NCBI GenBank assembly: GCA_030267565.1 | Contig: BRXU01000002.1 | Location: 8,189,001 to 8,253,000, forward strand | Source: Pleodorina starrii | Lineage: Eukaryota > Chlorophyta > Chlorophyceae > Chlamydomonadales > Volvocaceae | Direction of reading: 5' to 3' | DNA: 64,000 nucleotides | Part shown: piece by piece, positions 33,801-44,100 of the stretch | Numbering within the stretch: the first letter of the stretch is position 1 | Layout: every line of letters begins with the position of its first letter | Position numbers and translations under genes: made by a program | The notes under the pieces: generated by a model | Told to the model about the DNA's origin: nothing | Databases searched by the model: none | The model's input: only the letters and a program-made list of their open reading frames with translations

Positions 33801-35482
33801 GCGGGAGGTGAGCGAGCGGAAGGGAAGGGAAGGGAAGGGAAGGGAAGGGAAGGGAAGGGAAGGGAAGGGAAGGGAAGGGAAGGGAAGGGAAGGGAAGGGA
33901 AGGGAAGGGAAGGGAAGGGAAGGGAAGGGAAGGGAAGGGAAGGGAAGGGAAGGGAAGGGAAGGGAAGGGAAGGGAAGGGAAGGGAAGGGAAGGGAAGGGA
34001 AGGGAAGGGAAGGGAAGGGAAGGGAAGGGGAGGGGAGGGGAGGGGAGGGGAGGGGAGGGGAGGGCAGGGGCGGGGTGGGGAGGGGAGGGGAGGGGGAGGG
34101 GGAGGGGGAGGGGGAGGGGGAGGGGGAGAGACTTGGGGTTTTTGAGTGTGTTTGGTAGAAGGGTGCGTGCGAGGCGCGCGCGGCCGGGATGTGTTCGATG
34201 TGCGCGCGAAACAGTGTGTGGAGGGGGGCGGAGCGCGTGTGTGGAGAGGAGGAGCGAGCCGGGAGATGTCGCCTGCGGGCGAGCAGACGCCGACGGTGTG
34301 TGGGGGCGTGCGAGGCGCGTTCTGTGCGTCTCGCCTCAGGCAGGTACATGAGAGCGCGCCTTCGATACCGTACCCATGTACCCATGTGCCGAACAGCCTT
34401 AAGAGGTATCCTCAGTCGCCAAATTTTCTCGCAGTCCCAATCACCTCCTTTCCCAACTCAACGCCCTCGCTACCCCATACGCCCCTGGCTCCTCCTCCTC
34501 CTCTGGCCGTAGCCGTGCCCGGACCCTGGTGCAGCAACCCTCTTGAAGCCGCAGCCGGTTCCCTTCCCCGTATCGTGTTACTCCCTCCCCTTTCCCCCTC
34601 TCTCCACCCCATTTCCCGCTGTGTCGCCCAGTGGTCGACCCGCTTTCCAACCTTGGCAGCCTACGCAACGAGCTGATGATGCCACAAGACTTCAAGAACG
34701 AATCGCTGGGGCCCACGGGCGTCGACGGCGACATGGACGAGCACGAGCACGAACTGGACGAGATGATGCTCCTGGGTACGACACCCGACTTTGCGCGCAC
34801 GCCCACCGAACACTTTTTCCGGTCCCCCGGCCTGCCGCACGGCTTCCCCGTCGCTGGTCTGATGCTCAGCGGCGGCGCCGCCGCCGCCTCCCCGGGCCCG
34901 CTGGCGAAGGCGGCGCCGCCGCCGCCGCCGTCAGGCGGCGGCAGCAGCAAGGCCGCCAGCGGAAGCGGAAGCGGAAGCGGTCCCGGAGGGGCCGCCGCCG
35001 GCGGCGGCGGCGGCAGCGCCGGCGGCGGGGCCTTCGGCTCGCGGGGCACCAGCCCGCCCAGCGAGGGCAACGGCCCCGGACCGCTCCTGGGCGCCGGCTT
35101 GGGGCCGCTGGGCTCGCCTCGCGGCCTGTTTGGTGGGCCGCTGTTGATGCCCGCGGATCCTCTGCTGGGAATGGGGCGCCTTTCCGACGGGGAGGGCCCC
35201 GGGGGCATCCTGCCGGGCGACGACGGTGACGACGACGACGACGACGAGCTCCTGGGGATGTCTCCCGACGGACCCGCGCTGCGCTCGACCGCCAACGGGC
35301 CCTTCATCCGCCAGCCCGGCTTCGGAACGTTCCTGAAGCAGCATGCGGCCAAGGGCGCGGTGGCGGCGGCGGCGGGGCCGGCGCCTGACGCCGCCGCCGG
35401 CGCTGCCGGCAGCCCCGGGGACAGCGGCGACCTTCCGCCGGCGCCGTCCTTTGCGTCTGGCGTTGGCGAGCCGGTGCTGTAG
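27859..35482 (+). CDS. AP2/ERF-domain transcription factor
   Basis: Six exons: 27859-29982, 30657-30814, 31467-31876, 32851-33005, 33543-33807 and 34632-35482; 3,963 nt, 1,320 aa, all phases consistent. A single AP2/ERF DNA-binding domain spans residues 737-795, split by intron 2. It has the YRG element ([20 protein letters not shown]), [16 protein letters not shown] and the RAYD helix, ending RCNFPL. Such proteins bind GCC-box or related DNA in the nucleus. Exon 1 is Ala/Gln-rich, with a long Gln/Met-Gln run at about residues 570-680, followed by an acidic patch ([12 protein letters not shown]) and a basic PRKRREK that could be a nuclear localisation signal. C-terminal exons are Gly/Met-rich (GPMGMGGG), then carry a conserved-looking stretch ([20 protein letters not shown]), poly-Gly, an Asp run and the C-terminus GVGEPVL. 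The low-complexity regions are probably activation domains. Upstream exons cannot be excluded. Confidence 0.88.
29555..29890 (+). repeat. CAG/CAA coding microsatellite (poly-Gln)
   Basis: About 110 codons of CAG and CAA, with frequent ATG, near the end of AP2-gene exon 1, giving QQQMQQ-type sequence. It is interrupted and therefore likely older than the pure GGGAA tract downstream. Confidence 0.9.
30027..30068 (-). repeat. dispersed element A, copy 5
   Basis: CGTTCACTCCCCGTCTCCTT then CTCCGCTGCGGTATCTTC, about 45 bp after the first donor of the AP2 gene. Here it is in the opposite orientation relative to transcription from copy 4 in the F-box gene. Confidence 0.75.
32165..32282. repeat. TTTATCTGACGTGCCTGC tandem repeat
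   Basis: Three spaced copies of TTGCTTTATCTGACGTGCCT in AP2-gene intron 3. The CTGACGTG core looks like a CRE/G-box-type word, but no function can be claimed. Confidence 0.75.
33355..33542. repeat. tandem duplication of intron 3' end
   Basis: Two copies, about 90 bp each, sharing CTCCCACC, CATGTTGATTGCAGTATCGC and GGAAAACA...TGTGTT. The second runs into the acceptor of the 33543-33807 exon; the first has lost it. Both carry an internal TTGCAG that could be a decoy acceptor. Confidence 0.75.
33817..34027 (+). repeat. pure (GGGAA)n pentanucleotide tract
   Basis: About 42 perfect GGGAA units in AP2-gene intron 5. They run into roughly 100 bp of (GGGGA)n and (GGGGGA)n variants ending near 34130. 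The absence of interruptions implies recent expansion. The motif is the same pentamer (AAGGG) known to expand pathogenically in an intron of human RFC1. Confidence 0.95.
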
Positions 35483-38179
35483 CTGTAGCGCTTGGCTTCG
35501 GCTGTAGCTTGGCGGCTTGGCGGCTTTCTGTGCTGTCGCTCTCCTGGTCAGCGGCTTGGGCTTGGAATACTACTGGGTTGGCTGGCTCGGGGAGTAGCCG
35601 CGGCGGCGATTGGCGGCCGCGCCTTTTGTCGACACTGCTACTGCGGCCGCTTCCGCTTCCGCGTGCCACACTGCCGCCGTGGCTGCGCTTGTGCTGGCGC
35701 TCATTCTCATCTTGTGTCAGCGCCGTCGCGGGCACTAGAGACACGTGCCACGAGACACGTGTTTGAAGTACTTACTCGAGAGAAACGGTGTGGGTTGCGC
35801 ACTTGCCCCGTCCAGGGATTGGCTTTGGCATAAGCTGCTGCTGCTCGGGTTCTCACCCGCAGGGCTTTGGAGGATGCAGGGTTTTAAGTGCCGCAGGGTG
35901 CATGAGGTTGGGGACGGTCGGGCAGGAGGCATCATAAAGGTGGGCACCACGCACCAGCGACCAGGAGAGGCAGAGGAGGCGCTCGTGGGGTCGTGTGCTG
36001 TGCTGTGCTGTGCTGCGTTGTGCTGCAAGCGATTGATAGCAAGTCGCGCGTGGGTTCCTGTTGTTGTTCGACGCTCTGCTTAAAATGGGGAAAATTGGCC
36101 TTCCAGAGGCCGCGGCCGGACAAGGGCTCGGTGGCTGGCTTGCGCGGGGTGGCTTGTCGGCTTGACCTCACCTCACCTCGGGCCACGTCCCTCCCGCCGG
36201 TCAACGGCGGCGGCTCCGCGGGCGTGTTGCAGCGCCGCCACGCCTCGCTCGGCCCGGCGCGGCGGCACAGGTGGCACCGGTGGCGGCGAGGGCCGCAGAA
36301 GCAGGGGAGGACAGGGAATGGGGGCGGGTGTGAGGTGTTTGGCCCGCGAGAATTGGCACGGGCACGCCGTTGCGGTACGTGGGCCGCCGGAGAAAGAGAA
36401 GGAGTCGCGGCGAAAGGGAGGAGCCCCGAGCACAGTCGCTTGGTCGGCTCGGCAGATTATACAATACCTGTGAATGCCGGGAAAGTACTTTTGATTTGGG
36501 TTTGTTGCGTGAGACTAATTTGGCCCGGTTGAGGCATTTTTACGCCATGGTGGGGAGGAGGATAACTTGCGTGCTTACGGCGCCGGGTGGAGGGAAGTAG
36601 GGGAGGGCATCCACGACGGGCCGCAGGCTCCGCCCCGCGGCTCCCAGCCCTCCCCCTCACTCCGCCGCGCCACGGCTGTTCGTTGCTTTGCCTAGGTATC
36701 GCACAAGAACGAACCGCTTTCTGAACGCTCCCATCCCCCCAACACACTTTTTGCTAGCAGGCTGCGCTGCTGCCACGTCGGGCGACGAAGCAGCTACCCT
36801 TTTCACGCGCCCCTTGCGAAAGGCCATATAACTACGCCCGCGGGCGCAGCAGACGCGTTTACGTTGTCGTAGAATCCGATGACTACTACAAGCACTTTTA
36901 CAAATTGTTAATACGGACCTGCCGCGGCCGATGGCCGCGGTGGCGTAGGCGGCGGTGGTGGGGACTTGGCTTCGATCTGCGGCTTTGGTAGGCGGTTTTC
37001 GGGGACACAGCTCGCGCGCGGAACGTGGTGGGAGCAGGAGGCGGGCATTAAGAGAGGGGAGAGATGGAGGGAGGGCAGTTTGGGGTTGGGGGTTGCGCAT
37101 CAACGGCACGAGAGAGTACCAAACGGTGGCTGCGGTGGACCGCACCGGAGCGAAGCGGAGCGGCTGCACTCGGAGGGCTGCCATTGGGCCCTTTTGTGCG
37201 TACCGGTATTTGGCTGGCGCCACACTGCTCCGTCGGCACCGACCCACGGGTCATGTGTCCGTCCATGTTCTGCCGTGCATGCAGCCCCGGCCTCCCTGTC
37301 TCCTGCCCCTTGCCCCTTGCCCGTGGGGTGCTGCTGGAACATGCAGCCGCCTGAAAGTCGCGAACCCGACGGCGTCGCGGCCTGAGCACCCCTGAATTTG
37401 TGGTCATCGCGCTCTTACTTACTAGCGCCGGCCGGTCCTGCTTTTGCTTGTGCGAGTGCTTATACAGATGTATGTTGCCGGCGCCGGTCCCCTCCTAAAC
37501 GAATAGCGCATGTGGAGGTGGTGGAGTTGGTAGTGTTTCGGCGATCAAGTTCGGCTCGAGATGAGGTCTTGCCCGTTGTATGCCACTGCGGGGCAAAGCC
37601 CAATTGGCTGTTGGCTGCGGGAAAGTGTGTTTGGGGGGAGAAGGCGCTGCCGCGGGGCCAGCGCCGGGGAACGGGAATGTAAGGCCCGCGGTGTGCGCGC
37701 GCGGGTTTGCTGCCGTACACCGCTGCCGTGCACTCTGCGGTGCGCGGCGCGCGGCGCGTCGTCCCTGTTTCCCCCGACCAGGCGCAGCAGGCTCGCCCGT
37801 GTTGCGGTGGTAGCCATTGCAGCGCGGAACTGTCCTTCGCTCGACCCCCCGGGGGTTTTGCAGACCCACGGCATTGTTGAGCCGCATCCCCCGGGGTGTG
37901 TCGCCTGACCCTTTTCATGCGGGTAGTAAACCCGCTCTTGGGATAACCGCTGGTGGGTTTCAAACTTGGATCTCAATATGCCGCTTTGTGTCCGGGTTGG
38001 TTCGCCCCTCGGCTGTTTGCTCGTTTTGTCTAGGCAAGAACTTGCTTCCGTGCTTTCACTGCGTATGTTTGTGCGCGCGCGCGTTTGTGCGCATCTCGTT
38101 GCGTGGGTTTGTGGGTGGTTTGGATTGGATTGGTGCTCCGTGCATGGTGTTCGGTGCGTCCGTTCTTTGGCCGCGGCGC

Positions 38180-38535
38180 GGCGCGGCACGTCGCCGACGG
38201 TGCGGCGGCCGTAGACGCGGTGGCAGAGGCACGCGGAAGCGGCCGCAGCAGTGGCCGCGGCGCGGCACGGCGCCGACGGTGCGGCGGCTGTAGACGCGGC
38301 GGCAGTGGCACGCGGAAGCGGCCGCAGCAGTGGCCGCGGCGCGGCACGGCGCCGACGGTGCGGCGGCTGTAGACGCGGCGGCAGTGGCACGCGGAAGCGG
38401 CCGCAGCAGTGGCCGCGGCGCGGCACGGCGCCGACGGTGCGGCGGCTGTAGACGCGGCGGCAGTGGCACGCGGAAGCGGCCGCAGCAGTGGCCGCGGCGC
38501 GGCACGGCGCCGACGGTGCGGCGGCCGTAGACGCA
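38180..38535. repeat. 79-bp tandem repeat, about 4.5 copies
   Basis: Near-identical 79-bp units containing GCGGCGGCTGTAGACGCGGC and CACGCGGAAGCGGCCGCAGC. Open in several frames on both strands, but each copy repeats the same short frames, so the predicted peptides are artefacts. The high identity indicates recent amplification. Confidence 0.93.
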
Positions 38536-40003
38536 GGCGATGTAACGCCTGCGCCGACGCGGTCCGCGAGCCCGCCGTCGTGTGATCGCCCGATCGAAGT
38601 CGGGCCCCCATTCGCTTCCTGCGGAGGGCGGGGCGGGGCGGGTGCCGACGGCGCAGCTTCGCGCCGGCGACGATGGGACCCTTGTGATTTTCTATCTAGA
38701 CCGTGGGTGTGGTTTGGGACGTCGGCATCTTTGAAAGGAAAGAAAGCGGGCAAAGGGAGGAGATGGGAGGCACGAGGGGGGATTTCAGGAGGGGTTTCAG
38801 GAAAGGCAGGGCGTGTTTGGCCGCCAATGGGTCGGGCACACGCTGGCCGGCTTGATGGCGCGTTTTGCGCTGGTAGGTCCCTGGATGGGAAGCAGCGGCG
38901 GCGAGGCTCCGGAGGGAGGGTCTGCGGCTGGTCTTAAGACTGGCTGTTTGGATCTTGCTGGGTCCTGGGTGCGTGTGGGGTGTTATCGTATCAGGGCGGC
39001 AGGGTTTGTTCGGGCCATCCAAGCTGCTGCGGATGAGGCGCGAGGGGGCGATGCCTCGGCGCGGCGTGCGTGTCCTTCCGTTCCGCGTTGATTCGAAGTG
39101 GGTGCCTGCTGGGTGTGGGGTAAGCTGTGCCGGGCTTGTTATGGGAACTGAGCTGGCTCGGTTCGATCGCGGATTGTCGGGTTCCGGGCACGGCGGGTCG
39201 GGGCGACTGTACGTCTTATGTCTACTGCACGGTATGGTACGACAAGGCACGAATGAGCGCTCGGAGCGGAACATCACATCACCCGTCGTCGGAGGGGAAG
39301 GGGATGAGCTGCGGCGCCGTTTGAAGAGATTTGTGGTAGCGGTGATGGGGGAGGGGGAAGGAGGGGGAACGGGGTTGAGATCGGGACCGGCCTGTCAAGC
39401 CAATGCATGGCGTGGGGCGGGGGCGGCGACTGAGTCCATTGAGTAACGCACAAGACACGATCCGCATGCGGGAAGCAGCATGCCGCCTTTCGGCCCCTTC
39501 TTGGCTGCACGCGGGGAGACGCGGACTGCTCGCATGTCGTTGCAAGCATGCCAGGAAGTGGGGAGGGGTGGTGAAGCTGGGGCTCACGTGTACGGCGTAG
39601 CGCGCCTGCTCGCCGGGTCCTGTGTATCTTCGCGCCAGGCAGCCTTGACATTTGACAATGGACAGGCGGGCGGTGGCGGGGTGAGAGTGGTTTGGATTGG
39701 ATGCCTTTGTAAAGTCCCTCTCTCGACTGCTCCGGGAGCTTTGCGGTCCCCGCTGGCAGCTCGCCCCGCTGGACGGCGGAAGTGTGGCATGATGGCTGCA
39801 GGCCTTTGCTCTACTGTCGGAGAGTCGGACCCGACATGTCTTTCTAGTTTACACCATAAAACGGCGAACGTGTAGGGACAGGCCTGACAAGGAGAGCACA
39901 GATCTCCTGCATCTAGCGGATAAGTCTACATTGCCCCTACCCTTCTGGGGTCGCCGACTACAATGTGTTAGTGCACTGATCACATGATAACTTCCATACA
40001 GTC

Positions 40004-40075
40004 TGCCGCAGCCTGGGATCGAACCAGAGACCTTTTCTGTTCAAGACAATCGCTCTACTACTGAGCTACAACGGC
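40004..40075 (-). tRNA. tRNA-like sequence (pseudogene or SINE head)
   Basis: A 72-nt minus-strand sequence has an A box (TAGCTCAGTAGTAGAGC), a B box (GGTTCGATCCC), a clean D-arm and T-arm, and an acceptor stem with one T-T mismatch, ending ...GCGGCA. The anticodon arm pairs badly (ATTGT against AGAAA), so no anticodon can be read reliably; the frame would give TGA or, shifted by one, GAA. The layout resembles tRNA-Phe/Ala class. A degraded tRNA gene or the tRNA-derived head of a SINE is more likely than a working tRNA. Confidence 0.5.
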
Positions 40076-40910
40076 GCATACGCTACAACGCTACAACGGC
40101 GCATATACGAGAAATAAGCCTCTGGGCCAGCTTCTAGGCCAGCCTCTTGGCCTTTCCATTCCCCCCACTCCCACCCACCCACACAGACAAGCAGGCATAT
40201 CAGCAGACCTGACGGCAACTCGCGAGCTGCAACCGGATGAACCCTGTCCCCCTAGACACTCGAATAGAGCAGTGGAGCATGATGTGGAGGCATTCCGTCT
40301 TGCGGCCCCTGTGGCCGTGAGCATCACCAATTCCTCATCGACACAAGCCGTAGGAAAGGGTGATGCGACGCCTGATGCGACCGCAAACAGTCCTTCCCTC
40401 ACTCTGTGCGGTTTTCTCAGGTAGGAGCACTCTGCACCCGGGTAGTCGTTGACGGTGAAATGAGGAGCGGTTTTGGTTCTGTGCCGGGTTTGATGTGCGT
40501 GCCGCAGGCCATCCGCAGGTCTCGTCAGGCTGAGACCTGCGCACCCTTGCATACCGGTAACTAAAGGCAGTGTGTTCGTGGACAAAGACGTGGCAAAAGT
40601 AGTACGGAAACAGCAAGCGTCGCGACGCCGGGTGGATTGCATTTCACGACGCAAAGCGTAGCGAACCAAGCTACCTCTGCTGCGGCATCGCTCCACCGAC
40701 CTGATGAGCCTAATAGACTTGGTGGGGCGGGCGGCGAGCCGGCGACTGGACGGGTGCATAGCTTCATACATGACGGCGAGGAAGCACCCTTGCCACCGGA
40801 ACGAGACTGGCCGGGGTGCGTGCGTGTTGAGAGTGACTGTGTGTCTGTGTACCAGCCAGCTGCTTTCGTGCAGACCGTGAAAACGTCGAAAAGACTGCCG
40901 TTGCTGCTTA

Positions 40911-40915
40911 TTACA
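40911..40915 (-). terminator. poly(A)-type signal TGTAA of the LRR gene
   Basis: TGTAA on the minus strand about 190 nt past the stop codon at 41106. This is the usual volvocine poly(A) word at a usual distance. Confidence 0.5.
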
Positions 40916-41105
40916 ACGTAATGTATCGCGCTTGACAACTGTGCCGACGACATCGCCTGTACGGCGTGTACGACCCACGCCAGATCGATCGTCCATCCTG
41001 CATGCTTCCACCGTTTTGTAGCGTGTAGGCGTTGGTCGGCAAAGCGGCAGCACGGCCATTTGCGAGATGTGATGGTGTCTCGCAACCCGCCATCTTCCCT
41101 TCCAT

Positions 41106-44100
41106 CTACGCCGGCACCAACTGCAGCCGCAGCCCCTCCGCCGCCCCGTCCCCGTCCCCGTCCCCGTCCGCGCCCGGCTCCGTTGCCGTGATGAGGTCCA
41201 TTGCACTGATGGACAGCAGCTCGCAGAAGTCGGGCGTCAGCTGGCGGCAGGCGTGCACCACCAGGGCGCGCAGGCCGGGGCGGGAGAGCTGCGAGGCGTG
41301 CGGGTGTGGGTGCGGGTGTGGGTGTGGGTGTGGGTGCGGAGGATGGGCTGCAGAAGGAGAATATATAATGGGGTGGTTTTGACGGTGTCTTTGACGAGTG
41401 TTAGACGCATGTTGGGCGCGTGTTTTGGAGTGAAAGAAAGCGGGAGGGCCGGGGGAATCCAAAATGCCCATGTATGCCGGTAATGGCTTCGGCGCGTGGA
41501 GGCCGGAGAGGGAGAGTCTACCTCGGGTGTGGATGTGGACGTGGATGCGGATGCAGGTGAGGTGGACAAATACGTCATGAGAAACGGTATGGGCGGGAAC
41601 ACGTCATGCGGTACGAGGAGGAAGCAATCCGCAAGGGCTGGAGAGGGCGGCGGTCTGCCGGTCTCGGGTCGTGCTAGCTGGACCGGCTACACCCCCTTCG
41701 GGGCCCCCCAAACAATCCCCAACCCTAACACAACCCTAACACAACCCTAACACAACCCTAACACAACCCTAACACAACCCTGACACCCCCGCTGCACACC
41801 CCTCTCCTGGCCCCCTGAAGGGCCCCAGCACGCCCCTTCCTCTGGAGCCCTCCCCCGACCCACCCCCCACCCTGCTCTGCTTTGATACCGTTTACGGGCC
41901 CCGGCCTATACGTGGATAACCCCCCACCCCCACCCACCCACCCACCCCCCCAACCCCACCCACCCCCCACCCCACGCACCACTTGCTCCACCGTGCCTGG
42001 TGTCACGTGGGGCAGGTGGTGCAAGTAAACCTCCTGCGCGCGAGAGAGTGGAGGACGGACGACAACAGCGCCGCCGCCGCCGCCGCCGGGGGGGGGGGGA
42101 AACACGACAGCACCACGAAGATCATGATCATGACAGCTTCGGAGTCAGGACAGCATCCGTGCGTCGATCAGATGGACGAAATTCAGGTTACTTTGATTGG
42201 CGGTCGACGACGTCAGGGCGGATTGCAGACCGCTGGGCTGATGCGGGCGTGCGTGTATGGCCAAGGACCAGAGACCAGGGAGGCGGAGGGCTGCTGCGCG
42301 TGCGAGCAGTGCGGAGATGTCAACAAGGTCTGCAGTTCGAGATGAGGTGTGCGTTGCGCGCAGGCGCCTGGCGCTTTCTTATACCGTATATATATAGGCA
42401 AAAGCAACTATATATATATCAGCAACGGGCTGATACGCCTTCTTGGGAGCAATGGAAAGCTGCATGGTGGAATCTGCATGCGTGCGATGCACGGCTTTAC
42501 GTTTGTGTGACTGCTTCGTGCACGTGCGCGTGGCGGTACGGTCGCGTGAGGCGGCCGCGGCGGCGACTGCAGCGGCAAGACAGGCAGACAGGCATGCGGG
42601 CAGGGAAGGCAACGGCATCCCGGCGCTGCGTGCCTGCTGCTCTTACATACCTTGAGCCTTGGCAGCATCTGCAGGAGCAGCTGCAGACCTGCGGGCCGGA
42701 AGTCACAGCACCGGACACACCACACACGCAGGCGGGAACACCCGACGGTGTTAGCAGGGCTCACACGCAGGGCTGCACCACCTTGATTGACCAGCCACTC
42801 TCGGGCATACCGTAGGTGCACAGGAGCAAAGAAATGTGACATGAGGTGTGGAAGTACCGTAGAGCAGCAACAACGAAGAAGGGCTGCTGTCAGGTCCGTT
42901 TGGTCCGCCTACTTTGTGGTGGCGGGCACTGGTGGCGGTGCAGCTCCAGGAGATAAAAAAAGAGTGGAAGCTGCTGCTAGGGTAGCGTAGAGCGAAATGG
43001 TACGTTCGGGCAGAGGCACCAGACGTGAGCACGTGACACGGCGAGTTCGCGGCGAGTTCTCAGCACCGGGGTGCACCCGGTTATGTCGACGTGAGGCTAG
43101 GAAGGAAGGAGGGAAGGAGGGAAGGAAGGAGGGTATGAAGAACAATCGCAGCGGAGAAGGAGACGGCGTTAGCGAAACCCAAGGAGGGAAGGAAGCAGAA
43201 ATGGTTTGTGGGAAGGCAAGGGCAAGGCGGCGCGCGCTGGCAAGGCGACGCCGCTCAGTCGGAGAGCGCGAAAAGCGCGTCGTCCCCTCTACCAGGGACC
43301 TCCTCGGGGCCGTCCATCAAACGGACGTTGCCCAATCCAACAGAGAACCTCGAGAACCGTGTCGTTCCCCCGTGTCGTTCCGCCGCCTCCGCTCTGCTCT
43401 CAGCCTCTCTCACCATTGTCACTGAGGATGCAGTCGGGAGCCGAAGCCGGAGCCGGAGCCGCCGCCCACTCCCCCGCCTGGGCCGCCTGCCACACCGCCG
43501 CCGCCACCGCCGCCGCATTGACCGCCGCCACGCCCCCACGCGCTCCATGCACGCGCTCCTCGTCGAGGTCGCCGCCGCCACCGCCGCCCCCACCGCCGCC
43601 GCCGCCGCTGTCGCTCCGGACGACGGCGATCGGCGGCGCCCACCGCACCGCCGCGCCCGCTCCCACGTCCACGTCCCATCCAGCCCGTTCCGCGGCGGCG
43701 GCGCTGCCGAAGCCGCCAGGGCCCCACACCGGCAACGCCGGTGCCGGCCACGGGCTGCCTTGCCGTACCGTGCAGCCAGCGTCGTCGTCGTCCATGCCGC
43801 CGCCGCCGCCACTGCCGACGGCGTCGTCGGGGCTCGGGGAGCCGGCGCCGGCGGCGCCGCTGACGCTGCCGTGACGGCGACCCAAGGGTTCATCTGGGGA
43901 GAGCACTGGAATCAAGTCCCTACGGCAGACGCTGACGCCGACGCCGCCGGCGCCGCCGTCGGAACACGCCTTCCCAGCTCCCTCCTCCACCTCCTCCTCC
44001 CGTAAAGTATTAAAACCCTGCTCGCCCTCCACCTTGTCCCAGCTCCGGAGATCGGCTGCGAAGGATCCGTTCGTTGCGCCGTCGGTGGCGGTAGCGGTAG

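Larger units (their letters stand above)
35483..41105. other. 5.6-kb intergenic region without a supported gene
   Basis: Presumably begins with the AP2-gene 3' UTR; the first clear TGTAA on the plus strand is near 37678, followed by one near 38538. The open frames have no domain, no signal peptide and no convincing splice pattern. Contents: the 79-bp tandem repeat (38180-38535), a tRNA-like sequence (40004-40075), and the likely poly(A) signal of the minus-strand LRR gene (TTACA on the plus strand, 40911-40915). Confidence 0.5.

Noticed and set aside
33808..34158. [11 protein letters not shown] repeat protein
   Set aside because: Translation of the (GGGAA)n intronic microsatellite; begins right after a GTGAGC donor.
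36657..37247. Long basic minus-strand frame that could be a small gene
   Set aside because: No domain, signal, splice partner or codon bias separating it from random open frames in GC-rich sequence.
38180..38535. Tandem 66-residue open frames (GSGRSSGRGAARRRR-type) as a repeat protein gene
   Set aside because: Each copy is interrupted by TAG in the same place and the frame merely repeats every 79 bp, which is not a multiple of three.
42213..42410. Possible extra LRR exon (LVDISALLARAAALRLPGL)
   Set aside because: Its splice phase does not fit between the 42651-42688 and 41980-42033 exons, which join each other directly in phase 0 with a sensible LRR reading.
43255..43893. Overlapping Ala/Arg-rich frames on both strands opposite an LRR exon
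   Set aside because: The LRR frame (exon 43414-44183) joins its neighbours in correct phase and has acceptor and donor consensus; the rest are GC-skew shadows.
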